DNA of 64,000 nucleotides from Marinoscillum furvescens DSM 4134 (lineage in GTDB: Bacteria > Bacteroidota > Bacteroidia > Cytophagales > Cyclobacteriaceae), in NCBI RefSeq assembly GCF_003386095.1, contig NZ_QREG01000020.1, positions 64,492 to 128,491 of the forward strand, given 5' to 3'. Each line of letters opens with the position of its first letter. The first letter of the stretch is position 1. The notes beneath the pieces were generated by a model. It had not been told where the DNA came from. It did not search any database and saw nothing but the letters and a program-made list of their open reading frames with translations. Made by a program: the position numbers and the translations under genes. Below are positions 28,386 to 36,801 of this stretch, in pieces.

Positions 28386-28417
28386 ATGCCGGGGTGGAGC
28401 ATTTTCCACCCCGGTAT
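28386..28417 (+). promoter_or_regulatory. Intercistronic stem-loop between two secreted-enzyme genes
   Basis: CCGGGGTGGA (28389-28398) and TCCACCCCGG (28405-28414) form a perfect 10-bp GC-rich stem with a 6-nt loop, extendable by three further pairs. It lies between the stop at 28379 and the next start at 28452. There is no T run, so it is more likely an mRNA-processing or stabilising element or a weak attenuator than a full terminator. ACCTAAACT occurs twice just after it (28422 and 28438). Confidence 0.7.
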
Positions 28418-28451
28418 ATCAACCTAAACTAGTTATTACCTAAACTCAACA

Positions 28452-30377
28452 ATGATGAAAAGAGCGAAATGCGGCGTAGTAGCCATTCTTGCCTTCTTGC
28501 TAATGGCAAGCTTATCGGCAGTAGGTCAGACCTACATTACTCATGATTTTAATGATGGCACTTTTGGACCTTATGAGGTCAATAAGGCCGATCAGCAATC
28601 CAGAGTCTACATCATGAACAATGCTGTAGAAACCCATTGGGACCAGACCCTTTATAACGGGACCAACTCTGGCCGGAAGGCCCAGTTTAGACCCATCAAT
28701 GATATCATCTTTACTCAACACATCTGGATGGGGCTGCGCATCAAAATCCACAATGATTATATGGCTCAGAACACCAATACACATGCGGGACTCATGCAAA
28801 TCTGGGGCTACAACGGGCAGACCGGAGCAGCTAATCACATGTGTATGCTCAAGTTTGATGGGCGCAATGGGGGTGCGCTGGTTTGGCAGCATCGCTACAA
28901 TAGCGTGGCAAATAAAACCCACATCCTGGTAGAGCCTAACTTTCCGAGGGAGCAGTTTGTGGATGTAATTGTACATGTGAAGTTGGCGGAGTACAACAAA
29001 GGAACGGTGCAAATATGGGTAGACGGAGTGCTTAAAGTGGATGTAAACAACCAAACCATCGGCTGGGGAGAAATGGACTCCAGCGGAATGATCAATGGGA
29101 CGCATTGCTTCGGTACGTCTTTGGGACAGTACAACTATCTAGAAAATGCCGGCTATGACGATGCCTACGATGGCACCAACATCTGGTTTGATGGTCACAT
29201 GGCTGGAGAAACACGTACGGTGACTTATGACAATGTATCGCTCTACAACGGAGCCGATGGATACAACATGGTTGACCCGGCACAGACCAGCAGTCCGCCA
29301 GCCCCTTGCACCAGTACCAATATTGCGCTATGTGGTACGGCTGCACAGTCAAGTACTGGATATGGCGGAGATGCTGCGCGTGCAATAGATGGCAATACCA
29401 ATGGCGCCTGGTCTGGCAACTCAGTTACCCATACCAATAATGAGGCTAACCCATGGTGGGAAGTAACGCTGACCGATACCTATACCATTGACGATATCAA
29501 CATATTCAACCGCACCGACAACTGCTGCAAAGCGCGTCTGTCTAATTTCACGGTCTCTGTATTAGATGGCAGCACTACCACGTTTTCTCAGTCTTTTACC
29601 ACCTATCCGGATCCTTCTCAGGCCATCACAGTAGGTGGGGCGGTAGGAAACAAAGTCCGTGTGCAGCTCAACGATACCAACCCGCTTTCGCTGGCTGAGG
29701 TAGAAGTTTTTGGCAGTACAGTAAGTTGTCCTTCATTTTCAACAGTCCAGGCTGAAAGCTTCAATTCCATGTCTGGGATTGTAGATGAAGGCACCAACAT
29801 CGGATACATCCACGATGGAGACTGGGCGATGTATAGCAACATTGACCTGAGCTGTGCTACAGATTTTGAAGTGCGGGCATCCAGCCAAACGAGTGGTGGA
29901 AACATGGAGATCAGAACTGGAAGTCCCACAGGCACACTTTTGGGTACCGTGAGCATTCCGGGCACAGGCAGCTGGGGTAATTATAGCAACTTCAGTACCA
30001 CGATAAGTGGAGCTAGTGGTGTGCAAGATGTATACCTGGTATTTACTGGTGGTAGTGGTTATCTGTTCAATGTAGACTGGTTTAAGTTTAGTGACGGATC
30101 TGGTGCCCGACGCGCTGAGTCCATCGCTGATACCAAAGCCACACAACTGCAGGTATATCCAAACCCGGTGCGTGACCAGCTAAAGGTTGATTTAGGCACG
30201 GGGGGGTTTCAGCAGTATGTCGTCTATGACCTGAATGGTAAGGCCGTTCGCTCCGGAGCGATAGCCAGTGACCGTCAGCACCTGGAGATAGACGTAGAGG
30301 ACTTACACCAGGGCATTTACCTGTTGCATGTCATTGGAAAGACTTCCAACCAGCAGTTGAAGATCATCAAGCAATAA
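28452..30377 (+). CDS. T9SS-secreted jelly-roll polysaccharide-lyase-like protein with F-type lectin and CBM6
   Basis: Protein of 641 aa. Signal peptide about 1-25 (SAVGQ). The N-terminal module (about 28-275) has the strand pattern of a concanavalin-like beta-jelly-roll lyase (Polysacc_lyase/PL20-like): DFNDGTFGPYEV, ARKAQFRP-type openings, HAGLMQIWGYN, and a C-terminal NVSLYNG. The F-type lectin / F5/8C module follows (about 290-425) with H-x26-R-T-D and CCKARL, then a CBM6-like module (about 430-555, QAESFNSM...GYIHDGDWAMYSNI). The T9SS type A sorting domain starts near 573 (VYPNPVRDQLKV). No lysine/tyrosine catalytic pair was assigned. Lectin, CBM and tail are nearly the same as in the next gene, pointing to recent duplication. 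Likely co-regulated with the lyase upstream. Confidence 0.78.
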   Translation: MMKRAKCGVVAILAFLLMASLSAVGQTYITHDFNDGTFGPYEVNKADQQSRVYIMNNAVETHWDQTLYNGTNSGRKAQFRPINDIIFTQHIWMGLRIKIHNDYMAQNTNTHAGLMQIWGYNGQTGAANHMCMLKFDGRNGGALVWQHRYNSVANKTHILVEPNFPREQFVDVIVHVKLAEYNKGTVQIWVDGVLKVDVNNQTIGWGEMDSSGMINGTHCFGTSLGQYNYLENAGYDDAYDGTNIWFDGHMAGETRTVTYDNVSLYNGADGYNMVDPAQTSSPPAPCTSTNIALCGTAAQSSTGYGGDAARAIDGNTNGAWSGNSVTHTNNEANPWWEVTLTDTYTIDDINIFNRTDNCCKARLSNFTVSVLDGSTTTFSQSFTTYPDPSQAITVGGAVGNKVRVQLNDTNPLSLAEVEVFGSTVSCPSFSTVQAESFNSMSGIVDEGTNIGYIHDGDWAMYSNIDLSCATDFEVRASSQTSGGNMEIRTGSPTGTLLGTVSIPGTGSWGNYSNFSTTISGASGVQDVYLVFTGGSGYLFNVDWFKFSDGSGARRAESIADTKATQLQVYPNPVRDQLKVDLGTGGFQQYVVYDLNGKAVRSGAIASDRQHLEIDVEDLHQGIYLLHVIGKTSNQQLKIIKQ

Positions 30378-30386
30378 GGGATTTCT

Positions 30387-30419
30387 GGAAGGTGATGTCT
30401 ACATCACCTTCCTTGAATT
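30387..30419 (+). promoter_or_regulatory. Intercistronic stem-loop
   Basis: GGAAGGTGAT (30387-30396) and ATCACCTTCC (30403-30412) make a perfect 10-bp stem with a 6-nt loop, followed by TTGAATTGTTTTT. The T run is displaced by 8 nt, so it may be a leaky terminator between the jelly-roll gene and the beta-helix gene, 23 bp before the next ATG. Confidence 0.7.
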
Positions 30420-30439
30420 GTTTTTAACGAATTACTCAA

Positions 30440-32944
30440 ATGAAAACAAGTAAATCTTCTTATAGCATTCCAATGATAAGATCTTTTGGAATGCTAATCC
30501 TGGTGCTGCTTTTGGCTGCATCCGGTGCGTACGCCCAAACGGTGGTGAATTCGCTTAGCGCCTTGAAGCCTTATTTGGATGACGACAATGTGAATGTGAA
30601 GCTGGCAGCGGGCACCTACACCATAGATGCTGCAGATATAGCCAGCGGGGCATGGGGCTACACGCCTCATCCAGACATTACCTATGCCAAATCTGTAATG
30701 CTCGTTTCAGGGTCTAATAGCATCTATGATTTTACAGACGTCACAATTCTTTTTAACTCCGATTTGTTTACCACATTTGGTAATGTAGATGTCTGGGAAC
30801 TACATGTGACAGGGAGCAATACAACAGTGAAAAACCTTACGATGGTGGATAATGGAACCGTAGATGACGCACCACGCAGAGGAGTGACCAATGTGGTGAT
30901 CGATGGGGCCAACAATGTGGTGGAAGGCTTTCATGTGACTGCCAAGGGTTCGTTTCCCTATGCCTATGGAGACAGCTTTGGGAAAGGGAGCGGCTCCACG
31001 ATAAGACCTAAAAAGCATAGCGGTATTTTGATCAGGGGTGACTATAACACCCTCAGAAATACTACCCTCATCCAAAGGGCTTTTGGTCACTGCCTGTTCA
31101 TGCAGGCAGCCAATCATCCAACGATCGAAGGATGCTATGTAGAAGGTGAAATGCGGTCTACGGATGATATGTGGACCGAGGAGGGCACAGGCTCTCCCGC
31201 AGATCAGGTCAATTTTATGACCGTTTGGGGGTATGAGCTTCCGCGTGGGTACATGAAAGCTTTGTGTGAAGAAGGTATTCGTTCTTACAATGCTGGTGAG
31301 ACCATTATCAATGGGCAGTACATTAGTGCCAGAGGAACCAATGACATTACTTTGAAAAATACCACCGTCAAGAATGCCAGAGGTGGTTGCTCCATTGTAT
31401 TGTCTTCCGGTACTCATCATGTGGAAGGCATTACGTTGCTAGGCTGTGAGTTTGGGTTTTCTCCACACTCCACTCAACTCATCAACTGTGCCGCTGATGC
31501 AATCTACGGACCGGCCTATATGAATGCCTATGACGACAAACGAAATACGGTCACCGGTGATTTAACTATACTGCCGCCAAGTGATGCTTACTACAATGGT
31601 AGTGGAGTGGTCGCGTTTTTTGGTGGAGAAAATGGCAATATCACTTTGCACAATGGAGGTGGACCTGTTGAGCCCGGATTGGAAATTCGGGTAGGTGGGC
31701 AAACCGACAATGTCGCGCAATTGGGGGATCCGCCACATACGGGTTCTGGAAATACCGTTGACAACAGAACACTCTATCCGGTGGTAATTGCTTCTGGTAG
31801 TAATAATAACAATGTGACCTCCTGCGGTGCGGTTACGGACAATGGCAGTAGCAATACAGTCTCCAATTCAACGAATTGTGGAGTAAACATTGCTTTGGGC
31901 AAAAGCGCATCGCAATCGTCTACAGGCTATGGCGGTGTGGCATCCAGAGCAGTAGATGGAGATACCAATGGCGCCTGGTCTGGCAACTCCGTTACCCATA
32001 CCAACAGCGAAACGAACCCCTGGTGGGAAGTAGACCTGAGTGGTGATTACAGCGTTGACGACATTGTGATCTACAACCGAACGGATAATTGCTGTAAGTC
32101 ACGACTGTCCAATTTTACGGTCTCTGTACTGGATGGCAGTATCACTACCTTTTCACAGAGTTACACAACGTATCCAGATCCTTCGCTGACCATCAATGTA
32201 GGCGGTATTGTCGGGAATAAAGTCCGCGTGCAGCTCAACGATACCAACCCACTTTCACTGGCTGAGGTAGAGGTTTTTGGCAGTTCGGCGAGCTGTGCAA
32301 CTTTCTCTACTATTCAGGCTGAAAGTTTTACGAGTATGTCAGGAATTGTGGATGAGGGTACTAATATTGGTTACATCCATGATGGAGACTGGGCCATGTA
32401 CAGCAATGTCAACCTGACGTGTGCTACAAATGTGGACATAAGGGCATCCAGCAAGACAAGCGGCGGTAATGTAGAAGTGCGATTGGGAAGTCCTACAGGA
32501 ACTTTAATTGGTACGGTTGCGGTAACCGGAACCGGTAATTGGGGAAACTATTCCATCTTCAGTGCTGCCATATCAGGAGCTTCGGGTGTGCAGGATGTAT
32601 ACCTGGTATTTACTGGCGGTAGTGGCTATCTGTTCAATGTAGATTGGTTTGAGTTTAGTGACGGATCTGGTGCCAGACGCGCTGAGTCCATTGCAGGTCC
32701 TAAGGCCGCAAAGGTGCAGGTATATCCAAACCCGGTGCGTGATCAGTTAAAAGTTGATTTAGGTACGGGAGATTTTCAGCAGTATGTCGTCTGTGACCTG
32801 AATGGTAAGGCCGTTCGCTCCGGAGCGATAGCCAGTGACCTTCAGCACCTGTCGGTTGACGTAACGGACTTACACAAGGGCATTTACCTGTTGAATGTCA
32901 TTGGAAACACTTCCAACCAGCAATTGAAGGTTGTTAAATACTAA
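30440..32944 (+). CDS. T9SS-secreted right-handed beta-helix protein with F-type lectin and CBM6
   Basis: Protein of 834 aa. Signal peptide about 1-33 (SGAYAQ). The N-terminal about 440 residues show parallel beta-helix coils (repeated N-x-V/I-x-G patterns: SNTTVKNLTMVDNG, GVTNVVIDGANNVVEGF, YNTLRNTTLIQR, TNDITLKNTTVKNARGG), the fold of pectate/alginate lyases of PL6-like type and of GH28. No PL6, PL31 or GH28 active-site signature was recognised, so enzyme class is open (lyase, epimerase or hydrolase). The F-type lectin module (about 480-620) holds H-x26-R-T-D and CCKSRL; the CBM6-like module is at about 625-745; T9SS tail VYPNPVRDQLKV is near 765. Ends in a good terminator. Confidence 0.75.
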   Translation: MKTSKSSYSIPMIRSFGMLILVLLLAASGAYAQTVVNSLSALKPYLDDDNVNVKLAAGTYTIDAADIASGAWGYTPHPDITYAKSVMLVSGSNSIYDFTDVTILFNSDLFTTFGNVDVWELHVTGSNTTVKNLTMVDNGTVDDAPRRGVTNVVIDGANNVVEGFHVTAKGSFPYAYGDSFGKGSGSTIRPKKHSGILIRGDYNTLRNTTLIQRAFGHCLFMQAANHPTIEGCYVEGEMRSTDDMWTEEGTGSPADQVNFMTVWGYELPRGYMKALCEEGIRSYNAGETIINGQYISARGTNDITLKNTTVKNARGGCSIVLSSGTHHVEGITLLGCEFGFSPHSTQLINCAADAIYGPAYMNAYDDKRNTVTGDLTILPPSDAYYNGSGVVAFFGGENGNITLHNGGGPVEPGLEIRVGGQTDNVAQLGDPPHTGSGNTVDNRTLYPVVIASGSNNNNVTSCGAVTDNGSSNTVSNSTNCGVNIALGKSASQSSTGYGGVASRAVDGDTNGAWSGNSVTHTNSETNPWWEVDLSGDYSVDDIVIYNRTDNCCKSRLSNFTVSVLDGSITTFSQSYTTYPDPSLTINVGGIVGNKVRVQLNDTNPLSLAEVEVFGSSASCATFSTIQAESFTSMSGIVDEGTNIGYIHDGDWAMYSNVNLTCATNVDIRASSKTSGGNVEVRLGSPTGTLIGTVAVTGTGNWGNYSIFSAAISGASGVQDVYLVFTGGSGYLFNVDWFEFSDGSGARRAESIAGPKAAKVQVYPNPVRDQLKVDLGTGDFQQYVVCDLNGKAVRSGAIASDLQHLSVDVTDLHKGIYLLNVIGNTSNQQLKVVKY

Positions 32945-33009
32945 TCAGTTGGAAGATCGAATGATGCTCCGCTACCATTAGTCGGGGCTGAACCGATCCC
33001 GGTAAAAGC

Positions 33010-33046
33010 AAACCCCTGAACGCTCATGAAGCTTTCAGGGGTTTTT
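33010..33046 (+). terminator. Rho-independent terminator for the secreted-enzyme block
   Basis: AAACCCCTGAA (33010-33020) and TTCAGGGGTTT (33034-33044) form an 11-bp stem with a T5 tail on the + strand. It lies between the + strand beta-helix gene and the converging - strand PQQ gene, and closes the transcription unit. Confidence 0.88.
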
Positions 33047-33070
33047 GACACTTCGTTAATACTCTAGGCT

Positions 33071-34702
33071 TTATTTCCCCACGCAAATCAACTGCTTACT
33101 GGTACGGTGATAAAGTTTCCCATCAGCATAGGAGGGTGCATTGAGTGTCCAGGTTTTCCCTTTTGGGCCCAGGTCACTGACGCTTAGGAGTGCATTTTCA
33201 TCAAACGCGTCTGCTGAAGTATCAAAGCAGTACACCATGCCTGACATAGTGGTATAAAAGAGCTTGTTGTTGATCACAATGGGATTGCCGTTAAAATTCC
33301 ACACCCAGCCATCGCGCTGTGAGCGCTTGTCAAAGGCTACATCCAGTTCACGAATGTTCTTGGTTTCGGTTTTCAAATCCTGTTTCCAGAGATACTGTTT
33401 TTCATCATTCACCAGGTCGTATTGCACAGGAACCTCCAGGTATTCCACCTTTTGGGTTTTCAGGTCTACCCGAGCAAATGAATATTCGGGTACGGCATTG
33501 GCCATGCGATACCCTCTGGTAGGTTTAAAACACATAAAGTAGCATTTGTCATCCACAATGATGTTGCTATACCATGCCGGAAAAACAAACGATGTATCAC
33601 TGAAATGGTGGTTTTCCAGCCGGGTATACTGCTGTGTGGTGGTGTCGTAGGTATGTACGGTTACCTGGTCTACGAGCGATATTTTGTCAATCAACTCACC
33701 GGTCTGGGCATCGACCTGATGGATTACGTTTTCCCTTTCGGTAAACCACAAGGCTTTTTTGGGTGTCCAGGTGGCATTGTACATGGCCATGCCTTCATCT
33801 GTTTCGTATCGCCAAAGGGTTGTGCCATTGCGCAGGTCTACCAGTGAGTAACCCATTGGCGCTTCGGGTACCTTATGGTGCGCACCTCTGCCGATGAGCA
33901 TAGCGGGCACGCCATCAGCCGTGGTATTGAAAACCGGAGTACAGTAGTGCGTGACGCCATCTTCGGAAATCCACCTGACTTCACCGGTAATTTTGTCGAG
34001 CCCATAGAGGTAGTTCCATCCGTATTCACGTGTACCATCTTCGCTCATGTAAGATTCCATATTGATGAGCAGATCTCCATGCAGTATGGGTTCAAATTGC
34101 TTGTTAAACGGATAGTGGGTTTTACCAATATGATCCACAGGTTTCCAGGCGCGTTCCCATAGTGGATTGCCTGCAAAATCGTAGCAGACGATTTTGCCAC
34201 TTGCGTTGAAAAACCAGACCTTTTCGCCATCCGTCACAGGTGCGGGGGTGGTGCTGTCACTAAATCCATAGAAATAGGGACTTTTGGTGGTACCTACAAT
34301 TTCTCTTTGCCATAGAATCTCCTGGCTTTTTGCATCGATGCACAGCGCCAGGATAGTATGGGTTTGTCGCTCTTTTTTCTCAGGCACTTCATACAGCGGC
34401 TTCATCACCGTAAGGAAAATGTGATCACCCCAAATGGTGATTCCACCTTGACCCACCTCGAGCAGGTCCATGGTCCATATAATGTTTTGACCGGTACGCA
34501 CGCTAAACTCATGGGGAATCGGCTGATCGGTGGTTACTTTCCAGCTGCCGTTCGGGCCGGCAGATTGGGGCCAGTTTTCAGAGCGCTCTACCGTAGGTAC
34601 TAGCTGCTGGCAGTTGGTGAGCAGGCTTACGAGCAACACGGCAAATGTCATGCGTACGATGTAGGTCAAGGGAGAAGCTAGTAGTGTCATAAGGTTGTTC
34701 AT
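33071..34702 (-). CDS. PQQ-like beta-propeller lipoprotein
   Basis: Protein of 543 aa with a lipoprotein signal (lipobox LLTNC near residues 27-31). The mature part is made of propeller blades like those of PQQ-binding proteins: TILALCIDAKSQEILWQREIV, VWFFNASGKIVCYDFAGNPLWER and LYGLDKITGEVRW are recurrent W-repeat motifs. No dehydrogenase catalytic or cytochrome c motif was seen, so it is more likely a periplasmic binding or scaffolding propeller than a PQQ enzyme. It is divergent from the sulfatase operon, with a 286-bp shared upstream region (34703-34988) that must hold both promoters; I see no clear box in it, only a few TCATAG-like words. Such propellers are common in sulfatase-rich PULs; the role is not known. 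Confidence 0.75.
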   Translation of the reverse strand: MNNLMTLLASPLTYIVRMTFAVLLVSLLTNCQQLVPTVERSENWPQSAGPNGSWKVTTDQPIPHEFSVRTGQNIIWTMDLLEVGQGGITIWGDHIFLTVMKPLYEVPEKKERQTHTILALCIDAKSQEILWQREIVGTTKSPYFYGFSDSTTPAPVTDGEKVWFFNASGKIVCYDFAGNPLWERAWKPVDHIGKTHYPFNKQFEPILHGDLLINMESYMSEDGTREYGWNYLYGLDKITGEVRWISEDGVTHYCTPVFNTTADGVPAMLIGRGAHHKVPEAPMGYSLVDLRNGTTLWRYETDEGMAMYNATWTPKKALWFTERENVIHQVDAQTGELIDKISLVDQVTVHTYDTTTQQYTRLENHHFSDTSFVFPAWYSNIIVDDKCYFMCFKPTRGYRMANAVPEYSFARVDLKTQKVEYLEVPVQYDLVNDEKQYLWKQDLKTETKNIRELDVAFDKRSQRDGWVWNFNGNPIVINNKLFYTTMSGMVYCFDTSADAFDENALLSVSDLGPKGKTWTLNAPSYADGKLYHRTSKQLICVGK

Positions 34703-34988
34703 TGGCTGTCAAATTTGGATCGCGAAAGCCACTACACGGATAAGTCAGGGACCTATGCCTATAAATTCTGATTCAATTTCCGATTATGATGTTCTCTAGA
34801 TCAAAAGGGCCTATGCAGCACACTGCGTCCATACTAGAAACATGAGTTATCATTTGTGAGCCATGAGTCATAGGCATCCTAAGCGTTATGACGCAGTTTT
34901 GTTGTGGAGAAAATCCGGGGGTTCGCCCCATATGGTTTTCATGAATCTAATGAAATTACACTTAGACCAATTATTTTTCAGCTCAACG

Positions 34989-36797
34989 ATGAAGAGACTT
35001 CCCAACTTATTGTTTGCACTACTGGCAGTACATTTTTTGGCTTCATGCCAAAACCCGGAGCCTACACCTCCCAACGTGATCATGATCGTGGTAGATGATC
35101 AGGGGTATGGAGATATTGCCGCCCATGGCAACCCATGGATCAAAACGCCAAACATAGACGAGCTCCATTCGAAAAGTGTGCGCCTCACCGACTACCACGT
35201 GAGTCCTACCTGTGCGCCCACTCGTGCCGCATTGCTCACGGGCCATCACAACCTTCGTACCGGAGTGTTTTTCACCATTTTGGGACGCTCGCTGATTTTG
35301 GAGCGTGAAAAAACCATGGCGCAGGTATTTAAAGAAAACGGCTATAGCACAGCCATTTTTGGAAAGTGGCACCTGGGAGACAATTACCCTTTCCGTCCGG
35401 AGGACAAAGGCTTTGATGAGGTGCTGGTCCACAATGGTGGCGGTATCGGGCAGACCATGGATTATTGGAACAATGACTACTTCAACGACATGTACATGCA
35501 CAATGGACAGCTGGAGCAGTATGAAGGCTACTGCACTGATGTGTGGTTTGACAATGCCAAAAAGTACATCGAGTCCAAGAAAGATGAGCCGTTTTTTTGC
35601 TACCTGGCTACCAATGCTGCCCACTCACCGTACTGGGTAGAGAATAAATACTATGAGCAGTACGAGGGCAATGACAACATCCCACATAAGCCATTTTATG
35701 GCATGATCGCCAATATTGATGAAAACATCGGCAAGCTGATGAACTACCTGGAGTCTTCGGGTCAACTGGACAACACCATTGTGATCTTTAGTTCAGACAA
35801 TGGCTCGGCACAAGGAGCCAAAATAGACAAGTCTGTCAACAACTGGGACGGACCTGTAGTGCAAGGATACAATGCCGGCATGCGGGGTATCAAGGCGAGT
35901 ATGTACGAAGGAGGTCATCGGGTGCCGTTTTATATCCACTGGCCCAATGGAGGACTGGATGAGGGTAGGGACATAGATGCACTTACAGCTCATTATGATG
36001 TTTTTCCTACACTCGTGGACCTGTGCGGGTTGAAAGTGGAGCCGGCCATCGAGTTTGATGGACAGAGCATGGTGCCGCTTCTACAGGGCAAAACAGAAGA
36101 TTTTGACGATCGGTTTGTGTTTGTCAACACACAGTTTTCTGCCACGCAGGTACCCTGGAAGCGCACCACGGTGATGCACCAAAACTGGCGACTGGTAGAA
36201 GGCAGGGAGCTCTACGATCTCAGCACAGATCCGGGGCAAACCACCAATGTGGCCGATCAATATCCGGAAATGGTCGCGAAACTTACGGCAGAATATGATC
36301 AATGGTGGGCAGAGATTTCTCCCACGTTTGAAGAAAAACCATTCTTTATTGTAGGGCATGAAGCAGAAAACCCGATGACGCTATTTTGCCATGACTGGCA
36401 CTCGGATAGTTACACTCCATGGGCACAGCGTCACATCAGGTCGGGCTATGTCAACAATGGCTTCTGGCGTGTTAGAGTTGCCGAGGCGGGTACCTATAAA
36501 TTTGAGTTGCGCAGGTGGCCGGAGGAGACCGGCCTGGCACTCCATGCGGAAGCGCCCATCAGACCAGCACTACCTGGCACGAGTGTGGACGCCAGCAAGC
36601 CAGGCAAGTCCCTAAGTATCCAACAGGCACGTATAAAAATTCAAGATCAGGAATACAGCAGCCCTGTAGCTGGAAATGAGGAATATGTAGGGTTTACCAT
36701 GGAGCTACAACCAGGAGAGAGCCATCTTCAAACATGGTTTACTCTGGAGGATGGCACTGAGCTAGGCGCCTATTATGTGAAGATCGAGAAGATATAA
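34989..36797 (+). CDS. S1-family sulfatase, lipoprotein
   Basis: Formylglycine-dependent sulfate ester hydrolase. I start it at ATG 34989 (602 aa), which gives a lipoprotein signal (lipobox FLASC, NLLFALLAVHFLASC); an upstream in-frame ATG at 34863 would destroy it. Metal-site start PNVIMIVVDDQGYGD, formylglycine motif C75-A-P-T-R-A-ALLTG, then KWHLGD and SSDNGS (second metal site). The C-terminal domain carries a beta-sandwich ending HLQTWFTLEDG. It is closely related to the sulfatase at 40749 (same spacing, both C75, shared GKWHLGDNYPFRPED). First gene of a packed operon (next start 4 bp away). Export plus lipid anchor suggests periplasm or surface. Confidence 0.93.
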   Translation: MKRLPNLLFALLAVHFLASCQNPEPTPPNVIMIVVDDQGYGDIAAHGNPWIKTPNIDELHSKSVRLTDYHVSPTCAPTRAALLTGHHNLRTGVFFTILGRSLILEREKTMAQVFKENGYSTAIFGKWHLGDNYPFRPEDKGFDEVLVHNGGGIGQTMDYWNNDYFNDMYMHNGQLEQYEGYCTDVWFDNAKKYIESKKDEPFFCYLATNAAHSPYWVENKYYEQYEGNDNIPHKPFYGMIANIDENIGKLMNYLESSGQLDNTIVIFSSDNGSAQGAKIDKSVNNWDGPVVQGYNAGMRGIKASMYEGGHRVPFYIHWPNGGLDEGRDIDALTAHYDVFPTLVDLCGLKVEPAIEFDGQSMVPLLQGKTEDFDDRFVFVNTQFSATQVPWKRTTVMHQNWRLVEGRELYDLSTDPGQTTNVADQYPEMVAKLTAEYDQWWAEISPTFEEKPFFIVGHEAENPMTLFCHDWHSDSYTPWAQRHIRSGYVNNGFWRVRVAEAGTYKFELRRWPEETGLALHAEAPIRPALPGTSVDASKPGKSLSIQQARIKIQDQEYSSPVAGNEEYVGFTMELQPGESHLQTWFTLEDGTELGAYYVKIEKI

Positions 36798-36801
36798 GCC
36801 T

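Noticed and set aside
33071-34702. PQQ-dependent alcohol or glucose dehydrogenase
   Set aside because: Only generic propeller repeats are visible; no catalytic Asp pair, vicinal Cys pair or cytochrome motif was found.
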